64,000 nt of DNA from Niveibacterium terrae (GTDB lineage Bacteria > Pseudomonadota > Gammaproteobacteria > Burkholderiales > Rhodocyclaceae), in assembly GCF_048213115.1 (NCBI RefSeq), contig NZ_CP172404.1, positions 930,001 to 994,000 on the forward strand, in the 5' to 3' direction. Every line of letters begins with the position of its first letter. Position 1 is the first letter of the stretch. Of the stretch, positions 25,613 through 34,689 are shown in pieces. Made by a program: the position numbers and the translations under genes. The notes below the pieces were generated by a model. It made no database searches and was not told the DNA's origin. It saw only the letters and a list, made by a program, of their open reading frames with translations.

Positions 25613-27607
25613 TCAGTTGCCCGTGCGGGCGAGGCGGAGGGCGTGGGCGGCGGCGCGCTCGAAGAGCGGGCTCTGGGCCAGGTTCATCGCCTGTCCGCTG
25701 CTCCACTGCTGGATCAGCGCGCGCGCGGTGATCGCCAGCACGCCCTGCTGGTCGGGATCGACGAGCAGGAAAACCTGACGGCTCTTGCTGATCGCTCCGA
25801 GGCAACCGCGCACGCGGCGCTGATCGGGGAGTGCGATCTCGATCCAGCTGCCGGTGGACAGCGCTGTGACCGCCTCGGAGGGCGGGGTTTCGCGCTCGAC
25901 TCCTCCGCCGAGCTTGAGCACGCGCAGGCCCGAGACTTCGGGCAGAGCGGCGAGTTCAAGCTCGGCGTGACCGGGGATGGAAGGGAGGGCTTCCGGAACG
26001 GGTCTGCCGCGCAGTGCAGCCGCGTGCAGATCCATGCAGGGCGCGAGCAGCGCGTCGCGAACCGTCTTTTCATAGCCCAGCTCGTCGAGTCCGGAGTGCA
26101 TTCGGCTGAGCAGACCGGGCAGCAGCTGGATCAGCTGTCGCCGCGATTCGGGGTCGGCTTTCGGCTGCACGCTCCACAGCAGGCGGTCGGCGACCATCAG
26201 CCGGGTACGCCACTCGACGCTTTTCTCGCCGCATTCGACCAGGGTACGGGTCAGCACCCGGATCCAGTGTTGCTCAAGGAAGTCGCGGACCGCAGTCGGC
26301 GGTTGATCCGAGCACAGCGCGCGCAACGCGCGGGCGGCGAAGCGCAGGCAGAGTTCTTCGCGTTCGATCCGGTTCGCCGCCTCCTGAAAACCGGCCGCTC
26401 GCTGTTGCGCGATCCTCTGGCGGTTCGGGGTCAGTTCGAGCAGAGCGCTCAACTGTTCGATGAAGATGCCGGAGTCGCGCTGGAATCCGTGCTGTATCTG
26501 CATTGCAGCTTCGTCGAGCGCGCGGCAGACCGGGTGGGTCGCCGGCGCGTCGGCGGCGAGGCCTATCGTTGCGTCGGCCATCGCGTCGAGCAGGCGGCGC
26601 GCCGGGTGGCGGGGATCCTTCAGCAGCCGTTCGTCGGTCAGCGCGAGCTTGAGCAGGGGAATGCGCAGCCGGGCGATCGCCTGACGGGCCGCCAGAGGAA
26701 GGTGGGGCAGAGAGATCTCGATTTCGAAGACCCGCTCGATCGCATCGACAGCGGTTCGCGCTTCGGGCGAGAGCAGGGCGCCGAGCTCGCTGCCGATCAG
26801 ACGGCCGGACACGTTGTCTTGCGCTCCCGCGGATTGCTGTTCGTCGAGCCAGACCAGCACGCGGTCGAGCAGCGCGGCCGCGAGTTCGGGCGCGATCTGT
26901 CCGGTCTGGCGGGGCGAGCCCTGGCGGGTCAGCAGCGCACGCTGGAGTTCGACGATGCTGCCGCCGGTGGCACTGGCGGTCTCGCCGAGAAAGCTGTTCT
27001 GGATTTCGCGCGCGCTCGGTTCGGGCTCGGCCCGGGTCAGCGAACGTGGCGAGACGCCGGCCGTTTCAAGCAGACGGTTCAGTCGCATGTAGAGCTGGAC
27101 GAGGCGGTTGCCCAGCGCGGGTTCCATGCGTTCGAGCAGGGTCAGCCGTTCATTCGGTCCCAAGCCCGCGCCTTCGACGAGCCCGCGGATGCCGCAGCAG
27201 ACCGTCTCCGGGCCGACCGGGATCTGCTCCTTGGCGACGTCGCTCTGTCCCAGCAGACTCATGTAGCGCAGGTGCAGCCTGCCCAGTTCGCCTTCGCTGC
27301 GTTCCCTGAGCCTTCGGGCGAAGTCGGACAGGCGGATCGAGAACTCCAGATCCTCCTCGTGCACGAGGCTGATCCTCGATGCGGTCAGTCCCCTGGCCTG
27401 TTCGAAACCGCGTCTGTCCTTGAGCCCGGCCAGCTCGTCATGGCTCTCGGCTGCGGACCGGCGCAGCTCGGCAAGCGCATCTTCCATCGTGAAGCCCTGC
27501 TCGCGCGCGAAATCGCTGAGCGTGTCGAGCAGCGCGCTGCGGCAGCTGGCCAGCACGCTGGAGGGCGAATCAGGCGAGGATCTGGATGGAGACGAGGACG
27601 GAGCCAT
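25613..27607 (-). CDS. DUF1631-family protein
   Basis: Large cytoplasmic, mostly helical protein, 664 residues if the ATG at 27607 is used; the frame remains open upstream to 27805 but overlaps the gdhA leader. The C-terminal 110 residues (TGSWIEIALPDQRRVRGCL, VFLLVDPDQQGVLAITARAL) look like the PilZ-like end seen in DUF1631 proteins, sometimes misnamed thymidine phosphorylase. Such proteins occur in Beta- and Gammaproteobacteria and have no settled function; a link to c-di-GMP is a guess from the PilZ-like end. It is transcribed divergently from gdhA. Confidence 0.8.
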   Translation of the reverse strand: MAPSSSPSRSSPDSPSSVLASCRSALLDTLSDFAREQGFTMEDALAELRRSAAESHDELAGLKDRRGFEQARGLTASRISLVHEEDLEFSIRLSDFARRLRERSEGELGRLHLRYMSLLGQSDVAKEQIPVGPETVCCGIRGLVEGAGLGPNERLTLLERMEPALGNRLVQLYMRLNRLLETAGVSPRSLTRAEPEPSAREIQNSFLGETASATGGSIVELQRALLTRQGSPRQTGQIAPELAAALLDRVLVWLDEQQSAGAQDNVSGRLIGSELGALLSPEARTAVDAIERVFEIEISLPHLPLAARQAIARLRIPLLKLALTDERLLKDPRHPARRLLDAMADATIGLAADAPATHPVCRALDEAAMQIQHGFQRDSGIFIEQLSALLELTPNRQRIAQQRAAGFQEAANRIEREELCLRFAARALRALCSDQPPTAVRDFLEQHWIRVLTRTLVECGEKSVEWRTRLMVADRLLWSVQPKADPESRRQLIQLLPGLLSRMHSGLDELGYEKTVRDALLAPCMDLHAAALRGRPVPEALPSIPGHAELELAALPEVSGLRVLKLGGGVERETPPSEAVTALSTGSWIEIALPDQRRVRGCLGAISKSRQVFLLVDPDQQGVLAITARALIQQWSSGQAMNLAQSPLFERAAAHALRLARTGN

Positions 27608-27807
27608 GGTCTTGGGGCCGGTTGGCGGCGACGCGGTGAGGATATTCTGACTATAACCCAGTGCGACTCCCGAGTCGGGCGCGGCTTTGCAACACTTCGT
27701 CGCGCGGGAAAGCGGCGCCGCGTCTGACTTGAGGGACAATGCGGCATGGCCGAGCGGAGGATCCCGCGCGGCGGATTTCATCACCATCACAAATGGCGGA
27801 AACAATC

Positions 27808-29079
27808 ATGAGTGGACTTTCCTATGTCTCGCGTTCGAACGCGGGGCCCTGGACGACCTACCTGGCCCAGGTGGAGCGGGTGCTGCCCTATCTGGGGCGG
27901 CTGGAGCGTTGGGCCGAAACGCTGCGCCGGCCCAAGCGCGCGCTGATCGTCGACATCCCGGTCGAGATGGACGATGGCCGGATCGAGCATTTCGAGGGCT
28001 ATCGTGTCCAGCACAACCTCTCCCGCGGTCCGGGCAAGGGCGGCGTGCGCTTTCACCCCGACGTGACGCTCGAAGAAGTGATGGCGCTGTCGGCGTGGAT
28101 GACGGTCAAGAACGCTGCGGTCAATCTGCCTTATGGCGGAGCGAAGGGCGGAATCCGCGTCGATCCGAAAAAGCTCTCGCGCAAGGAGCTCGAAAAGGTC
28201 ACCCGCCGCTACACCAGCGAGATCGGTCTGATCATCGGGCCGGACAAGGACATTCCGGCGCCGGACGTCAATACGAACGGCCAGATCATGGCCTGGATGA
28301 TGGACACCTATTCGATGAACATCGGCGCGACCGCGACCGGTGTCGTGACTGGCAAGCCGATCGAACTGGGCGGCTCGCTGGGGCGCTTCAAGTCGACCGG
28401 GCGGGGCGTGTTTGTCGTCGGGCGCGAGATCGCGCAGCGCATGGATCTCGCGATCTCCGGTGCGCGGGTTGCGGTTCAAGGCTTCGGCAACGTCGGCAGC
28501 GCGGCGGCCGAGCTGTTTGCGAAGTACGGCGCGAAGATCGTCGCAGTCCAGGACCACTCCGGGACTGTCTATAACCCGGCCGGGATCGCGATCGAGGATC
28601 TGTATGCCGCGGTTCAGCGCGATGGAGGTATTGCCGACTGTGCCGGTGCCGAGCGGATCGCCGATGAAGACTTCTGGGATATCGAAACCGAGTTCCTGGT
28701 TCCCGCTGCGTTGGAGAGCCAGATCGATGCGGCGCGGGCGCGCCGGATCAAGACCCGCGTGATCCTCGAAGGAGCGAACGGTCCGACCCTGCCCGAGGCG
28801 GATGACATCCTCGCCGAGCGGGGAATCGTTGTCGTTCCCGACGTGATCGCGAATGCCGGTGGGGTGACCGTGTCCTACTTCGAGTGGGTTCAGGACATCG
28901 CGAGCTTCTTCTGGACCGAGGACGAGATCAACAAGCGTCTGGATCGCATCATGATCGAGGCTTTTGCGAAGGTCTGGGAGACCGCCCAGCAGCATGGCAT
29001 CACGCTGCGCACCGCGGCCTATGTCGTGGCCTGCACGCGGATCCTGTCCGCGCGCGAGGATCGCGGCCTCTACCCCTGA
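27808..29079 (+). CDS. gdhA: Glutamate dehydrogenase (Glu/Leu/Phe/Val family)
   Basis: Cytoplasmic oxidoreductase linking 2-oxoglutarate and ammonia with glutamate. It has 423 residues from the ATG at 27808. The active-site signature LPYGGAKGGIRVDP has the catalytic lysine at residue 113. The Rossmann motif GFGNVG is at residues 225-230. Earlier in-frame codons (from 27739) lack support. The length fits the hexameric NAD-type group (GudB/RocG-like) rather than the longer NADP-specific E. coli GdhA, so the cofactor is uncertain. It is a single gene, closed by the terminator at 29107-29147. Confidence 0.93.
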   Translation: MSGLSYVSRSNAGPWTTYLAQVERVLPYLGRLERWAETLRRPKRALIVDIPVEMDDGRIEHFEGYRVQHNLSRGPGKGGVRFHPDVTLEEVMALSAWMTVKNAAVNLPYGGAKGGIRVDPKKLSRKELEKVTRRYTSEIGLIIGPDKDIPAPDVNTNGQIMAWMMDTYSMNIGATATGVVTGKPIELGGSLGRFKSTGRGVFVVGREIAQRMDLAISGARVAVQGFGNVGSAAAELFAKYGAKIVAVQDHSGTVYNPAGIAIEDLYAAVQRDGGIADCAGAERIADEDFWDIETEFLVPAALESQIDAARARRIKTRVILEGANGPTLPEADDILAERGIVVVPDVIANAGGVTVSYFEWVQDIASFFWTEDEINKRLDRIMIEAFAKVWETAQQHGITLRTAAYVVACTRILSAREDRGLYP

Positions 29080-29106
29080 TCTTTGTCCACCCCTCCAGGC
29101 TTGACG

Positions 29107-29147
29107 CGCGCGGCCCGGCTGACCGATGCCGGGCCGCGCGTTTCGTT
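29107..29147 (+). terminator. Rho-independent terminator after gdhA
   Basis: A perfect 13-bp GC stem (CGCGCGGCCCGGC at 29107-29119 with GCCGGGCCGCGCG at 29128-29140, 8-base loop) is followed by TTTCGTT. Confidence 0.8.
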
Positions 29148-29398
29148 GCGCGGAAGACGCAGCGCGGAGCGCGCGTCCGACGATTTCACGTTTGTTTTGT
29201 TCCCGCCGCGAGGGGGCGGAGATAGGCTCCGTCTTTACATTTTTTTTCAACTCCCTGAACATGCGACCGGGGCCTGATTCCGTTTCAGGCCTGTTCAGCA
29301 GGCAGGGACAGTGCAGCAGATCTGCCAGGAGCGGCCGCGAGTTCTCTTCGCGGCCTTCCTGCGCTTGTTCCATGCGTTGCGCTGCGTTGTGAGCCCTC
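29148..29398 (+). promoter_or_regulatory. Kup upstream region with structured leader
   Basis: Together with the terminator this fills the 319-base gap gdhA-kup. An AT-rich patch TTTACATTTTTTTTCAA (29234-29250) is the best promoter area, with no clear -10. Downstream lie GGCCTGA/TCAGGCC (29271-29291, 7-base loop) and GGCCGCGA/TCGCGGCC (29333-29355, 7-base loop). Between them is CAGCAGGCAG...CAGCAGATCTGCC, which can also pair. No Shine-Dalgarno sequence precedes the kup ATG. Translation may be set by this structure. No known riboswitch is recognised. Confidence 0.45.
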
Positions 29399-31282
29399 AT
29401 GGCAAAACCTAACGATAAATCTCAGAAACTCCCCGCTCTGACGATGGCCGCGCTCGGCGTCGTCTTCGGCGACATCGGCACCAGCCCCCTCTATGCGATG
29501 AAGGAGGCCTTCTCGCAGGAGCACTTTCCGCTCGCCCCGTCGGCGGGCAATGTGCTGGGCATCCTGTCCCTGATCGTCTGGACCCTGATCATGGTGGTCA
29601 CGGTCAAATATGTTCTGCTCGTGATGCGGGCCGACAACCACGGCGAAGGCGGTGTTGTCGCGTTGATGGCGCGGGTCGTCGAGCGCGCCAGCAACCGTCC
29701 CTACAAGAAGGTGCTGGCGATCGCGCTGGGCCTGGGCGGTGCTGCGCTGTTCTATGGCGATGGCGTGATCACTCCGGCGATATCGGTGCTCTCCGCGGTC
29801 GAAGGTCTCGAAGTCGCGACGCCGGCGATGAAACGCTTCGTCGTGCCGATCTCGCTGGCCATCCTGATCGCGCTGTTCATGGTTCAGAAACACGGCACCG
29901 AGCGGGTCGGCCGATGGTTCGGCCCGGTCGTGCTGATCTGGTTCGTGACCCTCGGCGCGGTTGGGGTCTGGAACATCCTCGACTATCCCGGAGTGCTGGT
30001 CGCTCTCTCTCCCCACTATGCGGTCACCTTTTTCATTGAGCACAAGGAAGTGGCTTTTCTCGCGCTGGGTGCGGTCTTCCTGACCGTGACCGGAGCCGAG
30101 GCGCTCTATGCCGACATGGGGCACTTCGGTGCCCGTCCGATCCGCCTCGCCTGGCTTTGGATCGTGATGCCCGGCCTGCTGCTGAACTATTTCGGTCAGG
30201 GGGCGGAGCTGATCGGCAACCCCGCTGCGGCCGCGAATCCCTTTTTCCTCGCCGTTCCGCACTGGGCGCTGCTGCCCATGGTGGCGCTGGCGACGATGGC
30301 TTCGGTGATCGCCTCACAGGCCTTGATCACCGGCGCTTTCTCGGTGACCCGCGAGCTGATTCAGCTCGGCTACTGCCCGCGCATCGTGATCCAGCACACT
30401 TCGGGGTCGCAGATCGGGCAGATCTATGTGCCTTTCACGAACCGCGTGCTGATGGTGCTGGTGATCCTGATCGTGCTGGGCTTCCGTTCGTCGAGCAATC
30501 TCGCGGCCGCTTACGGCATCGCGGTTTCGATGACGATGATCATCACCAGCCTGCTCGCGTTCTCGGTCGCGCGGCGCGACTGGCGCTGGCCGACTCCGGT
30601 CGCCGCGCTGGTCTTCCTGCCCCTGATGGCGATGGATTTTTCGTTCATCGCCGCGAACGTGACGAAGATCGAGGACGGCGGATGGGTGCCGCTGGTCTTT
30701 GGGGCGGGGATTTACACGCTGATGAGCACCTGGAAGAGGGGGCGCGAGATCCTGACCCAGAAGATGGGGGGCGACGGGATCCCGCTCGAGCCTTTCGTTG
30801 AGTCGCTGTGCCGCGAGCCTTTCCCGCGCGCGCCGCTGACCGCGGTCTTCCTGACTTCGCGCTCCGACATCGTGCCGCACGCGCTGCTGCACAACCTCAA
30901 ACACAACATGGTGCTGCACGAGACGACCGTGTTCGTCAGCGTCGTGTTCCTGTCCTTCCCGCGCGTACCGGATTCGCAGCGCGTGCTGGTCGAGCGGATC
31001 GCCGAGAACTTCTATCGCGTCAAGATCTTCTTCGGCTTCATGGAGGATGCCGACGTGCCGGCGGCTCTGCAGAGCTGCGCCGAGCAGGGCCTGACGATCG
31101 ATCCGGCCCAGGTCTCCTACTTCCTGAGCCGCGAGACCTTGAAGCCCACGCCCGGCGAAGGCATGGCGCTGTGGCGGGAGCGCTTGTTCGAGATCATGTT
31201 CCGCAACGCGACCAGCGCCGCGAACTTCTTCAACCTGCCCTTCAACCGCGTCATCGAGATGGGAAGCCAGATCGCGATCTGA
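29399..31282 (+). CDS. kup: Low-affinity potassium transporter Kup
   Basis: Inner-membrane K+ uptake protein, 627 residues (E. coli Kup has 622). About 12 transmembrane segments fill residues 12-440, and a cytoplasmic C-terminal part of about 180 residues follows. The family signature GVVFGDIGTSPLYAMKE is near residue 22, and ALFYGDGVITPAISVLSAVEG and the GQGAELI segment after helix 6 are also conserved. The ATG at 29399 lacks a ribosome site, which is unusual in this window; the leader is structured. It ends 40 bases from the convergent GGDEF gene. Confidence 0.96.
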   Translation: MAKPNDKSQKLPALTMAALGVVFGDIGTSPLYAMKEAFSQEHFPLAPSAGNVLGILSLIVWTLIMVVTVKYVLLVMRADNHGEGGVVALMARVVERASNRPYKKVLAIALGLGGAALFYGDGVITPAISVLSAVEGLEVATPAMKRFVVPISLAILIALFMVQKHGTERVGRWFGPVVLIWFVTLGAVGVWNILDYPGVLVALSPHYAVTFFIEHKEVAFLALGAVFLTVTGAEALYADMGHFGARPIRLAWLWIVMPGLLLNYFGQGAELIGNPAAAANPFFLAVPHWALLPMVALATMASVIASQALITGAFSVTRELIQLGYCPRIVIQHTSGSQIGQIYVPFTNRVLMVLVILIVLGFRSSSNLAAAYGIAVSMTMIITSLLAFSVARRDWRWPTPVAALVFLPLMAMDFSFIAANVTKIEDGGWVPLVFGAGIYTLMSTWKRGREILTQKMGGDGIPLEPFVESLCREPFPRAPLTAVFLTSRSDIVPHALLHNLKHNMVLHETTVFVSVVFLSFPRVPDSQRVLVERIAENFYRVKIFFGFMEDADVPAALQSCAEQGLTIDPAQVSYFLSRETLKPTPGEGMALWRERLFEIMFRNATSAANFFNLPFNRVIEMGSQIAI

Positions 31283-31294
31283 GCTTCTTTTCCG

Positions 31295-31319
31295 ACCCTC
31301 GCCCGCGAGCGGCGAGGGT
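31295..31319. repeat. Inverted repeat between convergent kup and GGDEF genes
   Basis: A perfect 9-bp stem ACCCTCGCC/GGCGAGGGT with a 7-base loop lies between the two stop codons. It could serve both genes as a 3' end. It lacks a T-run on either strand. Confidence 0.5.
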
Positions 31320-31321
31320 GA

Positions 31322-33193
31322 TTACGCCGCGATCACGACGCGATCGCGGCCTTCTTCCTTGGCGCGGTAGAGCGCCAGGTCGGCCCGGCGCAGAGCCTCG
31401 GAGAGCGTCTCTGCCTTGCGGAACAGGATCAGGCCCATGCTGAAGCGGACCCGGTAGTCGGCGGGGGTGCCGTCTATTCGCAAGGATTGGAGGGCGCCGC
31501 GGATGCGTTGGAATGCAGCCGTGGCGCCACTCTCGGTGGCTTCGGGCAAGAGCAGCAGCCACTCTTCGCCGCCGGTCCGACCAAGGCTGTCGCCGTCGCG
31601 AAGCGCTTCCTGGGCCGCCCGGTAGAAGCCGCGCAGTACTTCGTCTCCGACGTCGTGCCCCCAGCTGTCGTTGACCTGCTTGAAATGGTCGAGATCGAGC
31701 AGCGCCAGAGCGCTCTTCTTCGCGTCGCTGCCGGCGATCAGCGCAGCGGCTCGGGCCATGATCGCGCGCCGGTTGGGAGCTCCGGTCAGCTCGTCCCTCA
31801 GTGCCAGCTCTTCGAAGCGGGCCTTCAGCTGGGTCTGGCGGCGGAGCAGGGCCAGGATCACGACCAATCCGAGCAGCGCGAGCGTCAGTCCCGCCTGCAG
31901 CGTGAGCTGCCGGGTTTTCTGGTGCGCGAGCTGGGCGTCGCGGATCTGCTGGGTCAGGCGCAAGCGGGCGTTCTCGGCGTCGCGCTGGCGGGTTTCGTGG
32001 CGGATCGACAGCTCGGACAGGATGCGGGTCCGCTCGGAATCGAAGAGCTGGAGTTCGATCGCGCGCAGTCTCTGCTGGGCCTGATAGGCGGCTTCATACT
32101 GATGAAACGCGGCATTGACCTGGGCCTGGGCTTCGCGCAAAACCCGCTCAAGGTTGATGTCGCCGTGACGGGTCAGTTCCGGTTTCGCGGCCTCCAGAGA
32201 GGCCCAGGCGGCCCGGTCGCCCAGGCGAGCCAGGCAGATCGCGGTCCGCGCATCGATCTGCGCGACGATCAGCGCGTTCTGCCCGCGCCGCAGCACCGGA
32301 CGTGCCTGGCGAAGCAGGGAGAGCGCCTCGCGCCAGAGGCCGACATCGATGTAGGTCCTCGCCAGCGAGTTCTGCGCGTAGGCGATCCCGAAGGTGTCGC
32401 CGATGCTGCGCGAGAGCTCGATCGAGCGCTCCAGCGCAGCCTGGGCTTCGCGCTTGTCGGGGTTGCCGGCGGCAGCGTTGCCCAGGTCGTAGTACAGCGT
32501 GGCGGCGAGATAGGTCTGCCGATCGGGGGAGATCAGCGCCAGCGCTCTGCGGCGCTCGGCGAGCGCGCGCGGGGTCTCGCGCAGGCGGTCGTAGAGCGCC
32601 GCGAAGGCCGACATCGTTTCGGCCTGGCGGGCGCGGTCGCCCACTTTGACGAAATGGGCCAGCGCGGCCTCGAGAATCGGCGCGGCCCTGGCGTGCAGCG
32701 AGAGCGAGCCGGCCAGTGAAGAGCCGTACTGGATCTGCACGATCGCCTTGCTGTTCTCGTCGCGGTTCTGGGCCGCTTCGGTCAGCGCGCGTTCGAAAGC
32801 CTGGATTCCCTCCTGGGGGCGGTTGTCCGCGATCAGCATCTCGCCCTCGACTGCGTGGAGCAGAGCCAGAGCGTCGTGCCGCCGGAGGCGGTTCGCCAGA
32901 AGCAGCGCTTCGGCGAGTGGCGGGCGCGCGCGCGAGGAATCTCCGATCAGGTTGAAGGCCATCGCCATCGCCGTCAGCGCTTCGAGCCTGAGCTGCCTGT
33001 CGCCGCGCTGGCGCGCCTGAAGCGCGGTGGCCTCCGCGCTGCGCGCCGCCTCATGGGGATTGCGGTCGAGGCTCGCGTAGAGCTCGCGCGCATCGAGCGC
33101 CAGCGCTTGCCCGGCCCAGAGCAGCAGCGCGAGCACGCCGCAGCGGACGAAGCGGGTGGCAGAGAAATTCAGGGGGGATCCCGTTTGAGACAT
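31322..33193 (-). CDS. Membrane-anchored TPR protein with diguanylate cyclase (GGDEF) domain
   Basis: It has 623 residues from the ATG at 33193. There is a signal sequence at the N terminus (CGVLALLLWAGQALA), then a periplasmic region of TPR-like repeats (about 40-380) and a coiled-coil stretch (about 370-425). A transmembrane helix (about 427-448, LTLALLGLVVILALL) leads to a cytoplasmic GGDEF domain (about 460-620). The active-site loop reads GGEEW at about 539 in place of GG[DE]EF; the glutamates needed for catalysis are kept. The inhibitory I-site RDGD is present five residues upstream. It should make c-di-GMP from GTP in response to a periplasmic signal through the TPRs. The signal is unknown. 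Confidence 0.88.
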   Translation of the reverse strand: MSQTGSPLNFSATRFVRCGVLALLLWAGQALALDARELYASLDRNPHEAARSAEATALQARQRGDRQLRLEALTAMAMAFNLIGDSSRARPPLAEALLLANRLRRHDALALLHAVEGEMLIADNRPQEGIQAFERALTEAAQNRDENSKAIVQIQYGSSLAGSLSLHARAAPILEAALAHFVKVGDRARQAETMSAFAALYDRLRETPRALAERRRALALISPDRQTYLAATLYYDLGNAAAGNPDKREAQAALERSIELSRSIGDTFGIAYAQNSLARTYIDVGLWREALSLLRQARPVLRRGQNALIVAQIDARTAICLARLGDRAAWASLEAAKPELTRHGDINLERVLREAQAQVNAAFHQYEAAYQAQQRLRAIELQLFDSERTRILSELSIRHETRQRDAENARLRLTQQIRDAQLAHQKTRQLTLQAGLTLALLGLVVILALLRRQTQLKARFEELALRDELTGAPNRRAIMARAAALIAGSDAKKSALALLDLDHFKQVNDSWGHDVGDEVLRGFYRAAQEALRDGDSLGRTGGEEWLLLLPEATESGATAAFQRIRGALQSLRIDGTPADYRVRFSMGLILFRKAETLSEALRRADLALYRAKEEGRDRVVIAA

Positions 33194-33291
33194 GCCCCGA
33201 GTATGGCCGACTGTCAAGGCCTTAGAAAGGCTGAATACGCGGCCTTTGTCCAGCCCTTAACCAAAAGTGACAAAGGCTGTTCGGGCGCGAA

Positions 33292-34668
33292 TCAGAAGGG
33301 CAGCGCGATTGCCGGGCAATGCGTGCGCAGCGCGTCAGCGAAAGCGCTCTGTATCCGGGCGAGCGCGGCCGGATCGTCCGCTTCGAAGCGGAGCACCAGC
33401 ACCGGCGTCGTGTTCGACGCGCGAGCAAGGCCGAAGCCATCGGAGAACTCGACGCGCAGGCCGTCGGTTTCGACGCGCTCGACTTCGTCGGCGAAGAGCG
33501 CTCCGGCCTTGAGTCTGGCGACGAGCTCGAATGCCTCGCCTTCATTCATCGGGATGTTCAGCTCGGGGGTGCTGAGCGCATTCGGCAGCGCCTTGAGCGG
33601 CGCGTTCGCATCGACGCTGCGCGAGAGGATTTCGAGCAGCCGCGCTCCGGCGTAGATGCCGTCATCGAAGCCGTACCAGCGCTCGGCAAAGAAGATATGG
33701 CCGCTCAACTCGCCGCCCAGCACCGCACTGCTTTCGCGCATCTTTGCCTTGACCAGTGCGTGGCCGGTGCAACCCATCACCGGCTCTCCGCCGTGTTCGC
33801 GTATCCACGGCGCGAGGTGGCGCGTGCATTTGGCGTCGAAGACGATCTTGCCGCTCGGCACCCGGGTCAGCACGTCGGCCGCGAACAGCATCAGCTGGCG
33901 GTCCGGGTAGATGATCTCGCCGTCCTTCGTGACGACGCCGAGGCGGTCGCCGTCGCCGTCGAAGGCGAGGCCGAGCTCGGCATTGCTCGCCTTCAGCGCG
34001 GCGATCAGATCCTCGAGGTTCTCTGGGCGGCTCGGGTCGGGGTGGTGGTTAGGGAAGCGGCCGTCGACTTCAGAGAACAGCTCGACGAGCTCGCAGCCCA
34101 GGCGCCTGAAGAGCTCGGGTGCGGTGTTTCCGGCGGCTCCATTGCCCGAGTCGAGCGCGATCCTGAGCGGGCGGGCGAGTTTCACATCGCCGGCGATCCG
34201 CTCGATGTAGGCGGAGCGCACGTCGGTCCGGCTGATCCGGCCCGCGCCGTGTACGAAGTCGGCATCGAGGATGCGTCGACGCAGGGCCTGGATCTGCTCG
34301 CCGTGCAGGGTCTCTCCGGCCAGCACCATCTTCAGGCCGTTGTAGTCGGGCGGGTTATGGCTACCGGTGATCGCGACGCAGTTTGCGGTCTGCAGATGGT
34401 GGGCGGCGAAATAGACGACAGGGGTCGCGACGCAGCCGATGTCGATCACGTCGATGCCGGTGGAAGTGATGCCCTCTTCGAGCGCGGTGGCGAAGTCGGT
34501 GCCGGACAGCCTGCCGTCGCGACCGACGACGATCGTCCTCTGGCCGCGGGCGAGCGCTTCCGATCCGATGGCCTGGCCGATCAAGGCGACGGTTTCGGCG
34601 GTCAGCGTCTTGCCGACGATGCCGCGGATGTCATAGGCCTTGAAGATCTCTGGGGCAGGAGTCGTCAT
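33292..34668 (-). CDS. Phosphomannomutase / phosphoglucomutase
   Basis: Alpha-D-phosphohexomutase of 458 residues in the size range of AlgC/ManB. The phospho-serine is S103 in TGSHNPPDYNG. The magnesium loop FDGDGDR has aspartates 237, 239 and 241, and GELSGHIFF is the sugar-recognition loop. It interconverts mannose 1-/6-phosphate and probably glucose 1-/6-phosphate, supplying nucleotide sugars for LPS or exopolysaccharide. It sits in a minus-strand run with yheT, an NTF2-like gene and waaF, which fits envelope sugar synthesis. Dual specificity is typical of AlgC but not provable here. Confidence 0.92.
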   Translation of the reverse strand: MTTPAPEIFKAYDIRGIVGKTLTAETVALIGQAIGSEALARGQRTIVVGRDGRLSGTDFATALEEGITSTGIDVIDIGCVATPVVYFAAHHLQTANCVAITGSHNPPDYNGLKMVLAGETLHGEQIQALRRRILDADFVHGAGRISRTDVRSAYIERIAGDVKLARPLRIALDSGNGAAGNTAPELFRRLGCELVELFSEVDGRFPNHHPDPSRPENLEDLIAALKASNAELGLAFDGDGDRLGVVTKDGEIIYPDRQLMLFAADVLTRVPSGKIVFDAKCTRHLAPWIREHGGEPVMGCTGHALVKAKMRESSAVLGGELSGHIFFAERWYGFDDGIYAGARLLEILSRSVDANAPLKALPNALSTPELNIPMNEGEAFELVARLKAGALFADEVERVETDGLRVEFSDGFGLARASNTTPVLVLRFEADDPAALARIQSAFADALRTHCPAIALPF

Positions 34669-34689
34669 CGAATACCCATCGCCGGCGCT

